From Sulfurimonas sediminis (lineage in GTDB: Bacteria > Campylobacterota > Campylobacteria > Campylobacterales > Sulfurimonadaceae): DNA of 64,000 nt. The notes under the pieces were generated by a model, which saw only the letters and a list, made by a program, of their open reading frames with translations, made no database searches and was not told the DNA's origin. Shown one piece after another: positions 63,703 through 64,000 of this stretch; position 1 is the first letter of the stretch, and the number at the start of each line of letters is the position of its first letter. Both the position numbers and the translations under genes were made by a program. The stretch spans positions 744,001-808,000 of the forward strand of contig NZ_CP041235.1 of NCBI RefSeq assembly GCF_014905115.1, in the 5' to 3' direction.

Positions 63703-64000
63703 GTATATTAAATTTAATAGGTAGAAAAAAAGAACTCTTCAAAGATGATATAAAAAAATATAATCATGAATTGAAAAATATTATTTCTACATCAACTTTT
63801 CTAGTTATTGGCGGAGCTGGTTCTATCGGTCAAGCAGTTACCAAAGAGATATTTAAAAGAAATCCTAGAAAACTTCATGTGGTTGATATATCTGAAAACA
63901 ATATGGTGGAATTGGTGCGAGATATTCGTAGCTCTTTTGGATATATTGATGGAGAGTTTGCTACTTTTGCATTAGATATTGGCTCTTTGGAGTATGATGC
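63699..64000 (+). CDS. CapD/FlaA1-like nucleotide-sugar dehydratase, 5' part
   Basis: 100 codons from GTG 63699 to the window edge, overlapping the epimerase fragment's stop by four bases. [28 protein letters not shown] is the NAD-binding start of the Polysacc_synt_2 family (UDP-GlcNAc 4,6-dehydratase and relatives), with DIRSSFG and FALDIGS following. It would make a deoxy-keto sugar for surface glycans. The soluble short form, without the N-terminal membrane helices of FlaA1-long proteins. Confidence 0.85.
   Translation, partial: MSILNLIGRKKELFKDDIKKYNHELKNIISTSTFLVIGGAGSIGQAVTKEIFKRNPRKLHVVDISENNMVELVRDIRSSFGYIDGEFATFALDIGSLEYD

Overview
The window comes from an AT-rich Campylobacterota (epsilonproteobacterial) chromosome, most likely a sulfur oxidiser of the Sulfurimonas/Sulfuricurvum type. 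The reasons are a sulfide:quinone-oxidoreductase-family flavoprotein, the menaquinone futalosine enzyme MqnE, an oxygen-independent HemN, a fused IspDF, and the run ispDF / atypical response regulator of the HP1021-Cj1608 type / ATP-sulfurylase-like gene / pgpA, which matches the order remembered for Campylobacter jejuni Cj1607-Cj1610. The assignment is by recognition of protein families and gene order; no search was run.

Layout. 1-4.6 kb: surface polysaccharide genes (acetyltransferase, O-antigen ligase, and a GtrA/GtrB/GT-C set). 4.7-39.3 kb: ordinary core genes (hemN, an Fe-S protein, lgt, two EAL proteins around rhlE, pepN, the sqr-like gene, a two-component system with a broken Hpt, a chemoreceptor with a CZB domain, gdhA, an MscS channel, ispDF-sat-pgpA, thiC, mrp, and a diguanylate cyclase with a c-heme motif). 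39.4-55.2 kb: glmS, glnD, an AI-2-kinase-like group, mqnE, a Lig E-type DNA ligase, a Uma2-family gene, tRNA-Phe and a comEA-like gene, with the intergenic spaces filled by short palindromic repeats. 55.2-58.5 kb: a nest of broken insertion sequences. 58.6-64 kb: the start of a polysaccharide cluster (MarR-type EPS regulator, UDP-sugar dehydrogenase, broken epimerases, CapD-like dehydratase) invaded by accessory genes.

The most striking system is a REP/RAYT pair. A 169-residue single-domain HUH transposase (RAYT, 47253-47762) sits between blocks of a short imperfect palindrome that occurs about 26 times outside genes in this window. The palindrome has a GGAA foot, a 7-bp stem with a constant T.G pair, and a TTTA or TTCA loop. 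Stem pairs covary between copies, units often lie as head-to-head pairs, and five copies carry the same 44-45-nt nested insertion at the same point of the loop. Four more copies appear inside reading frames at 58.9-63.7 kb, all in the same frame; two give the peptide RTGTSVPA. One of these joins a nucleotidyltransferase-HEPN gene in frame to a UDP-glucose dehydrogenase, and another lies within the dehydrogenase, recalling the in-frame palindromic elements of Rickettsia.

Other points: three ISAs1-family copies that all carry the same A7 frameshift; an 8-bp palindrome, TACATGTA, that is strongly over-represented up to 52.5 kb and absent after it; a peptide-deformylase-like protein without its metal ligands, joined to membrane segments; an AI-2 kinase without an Lsr transporter nearby; and two small genes, 58 and 41 codons, the second start-stop coupled to a rhodanese gene.
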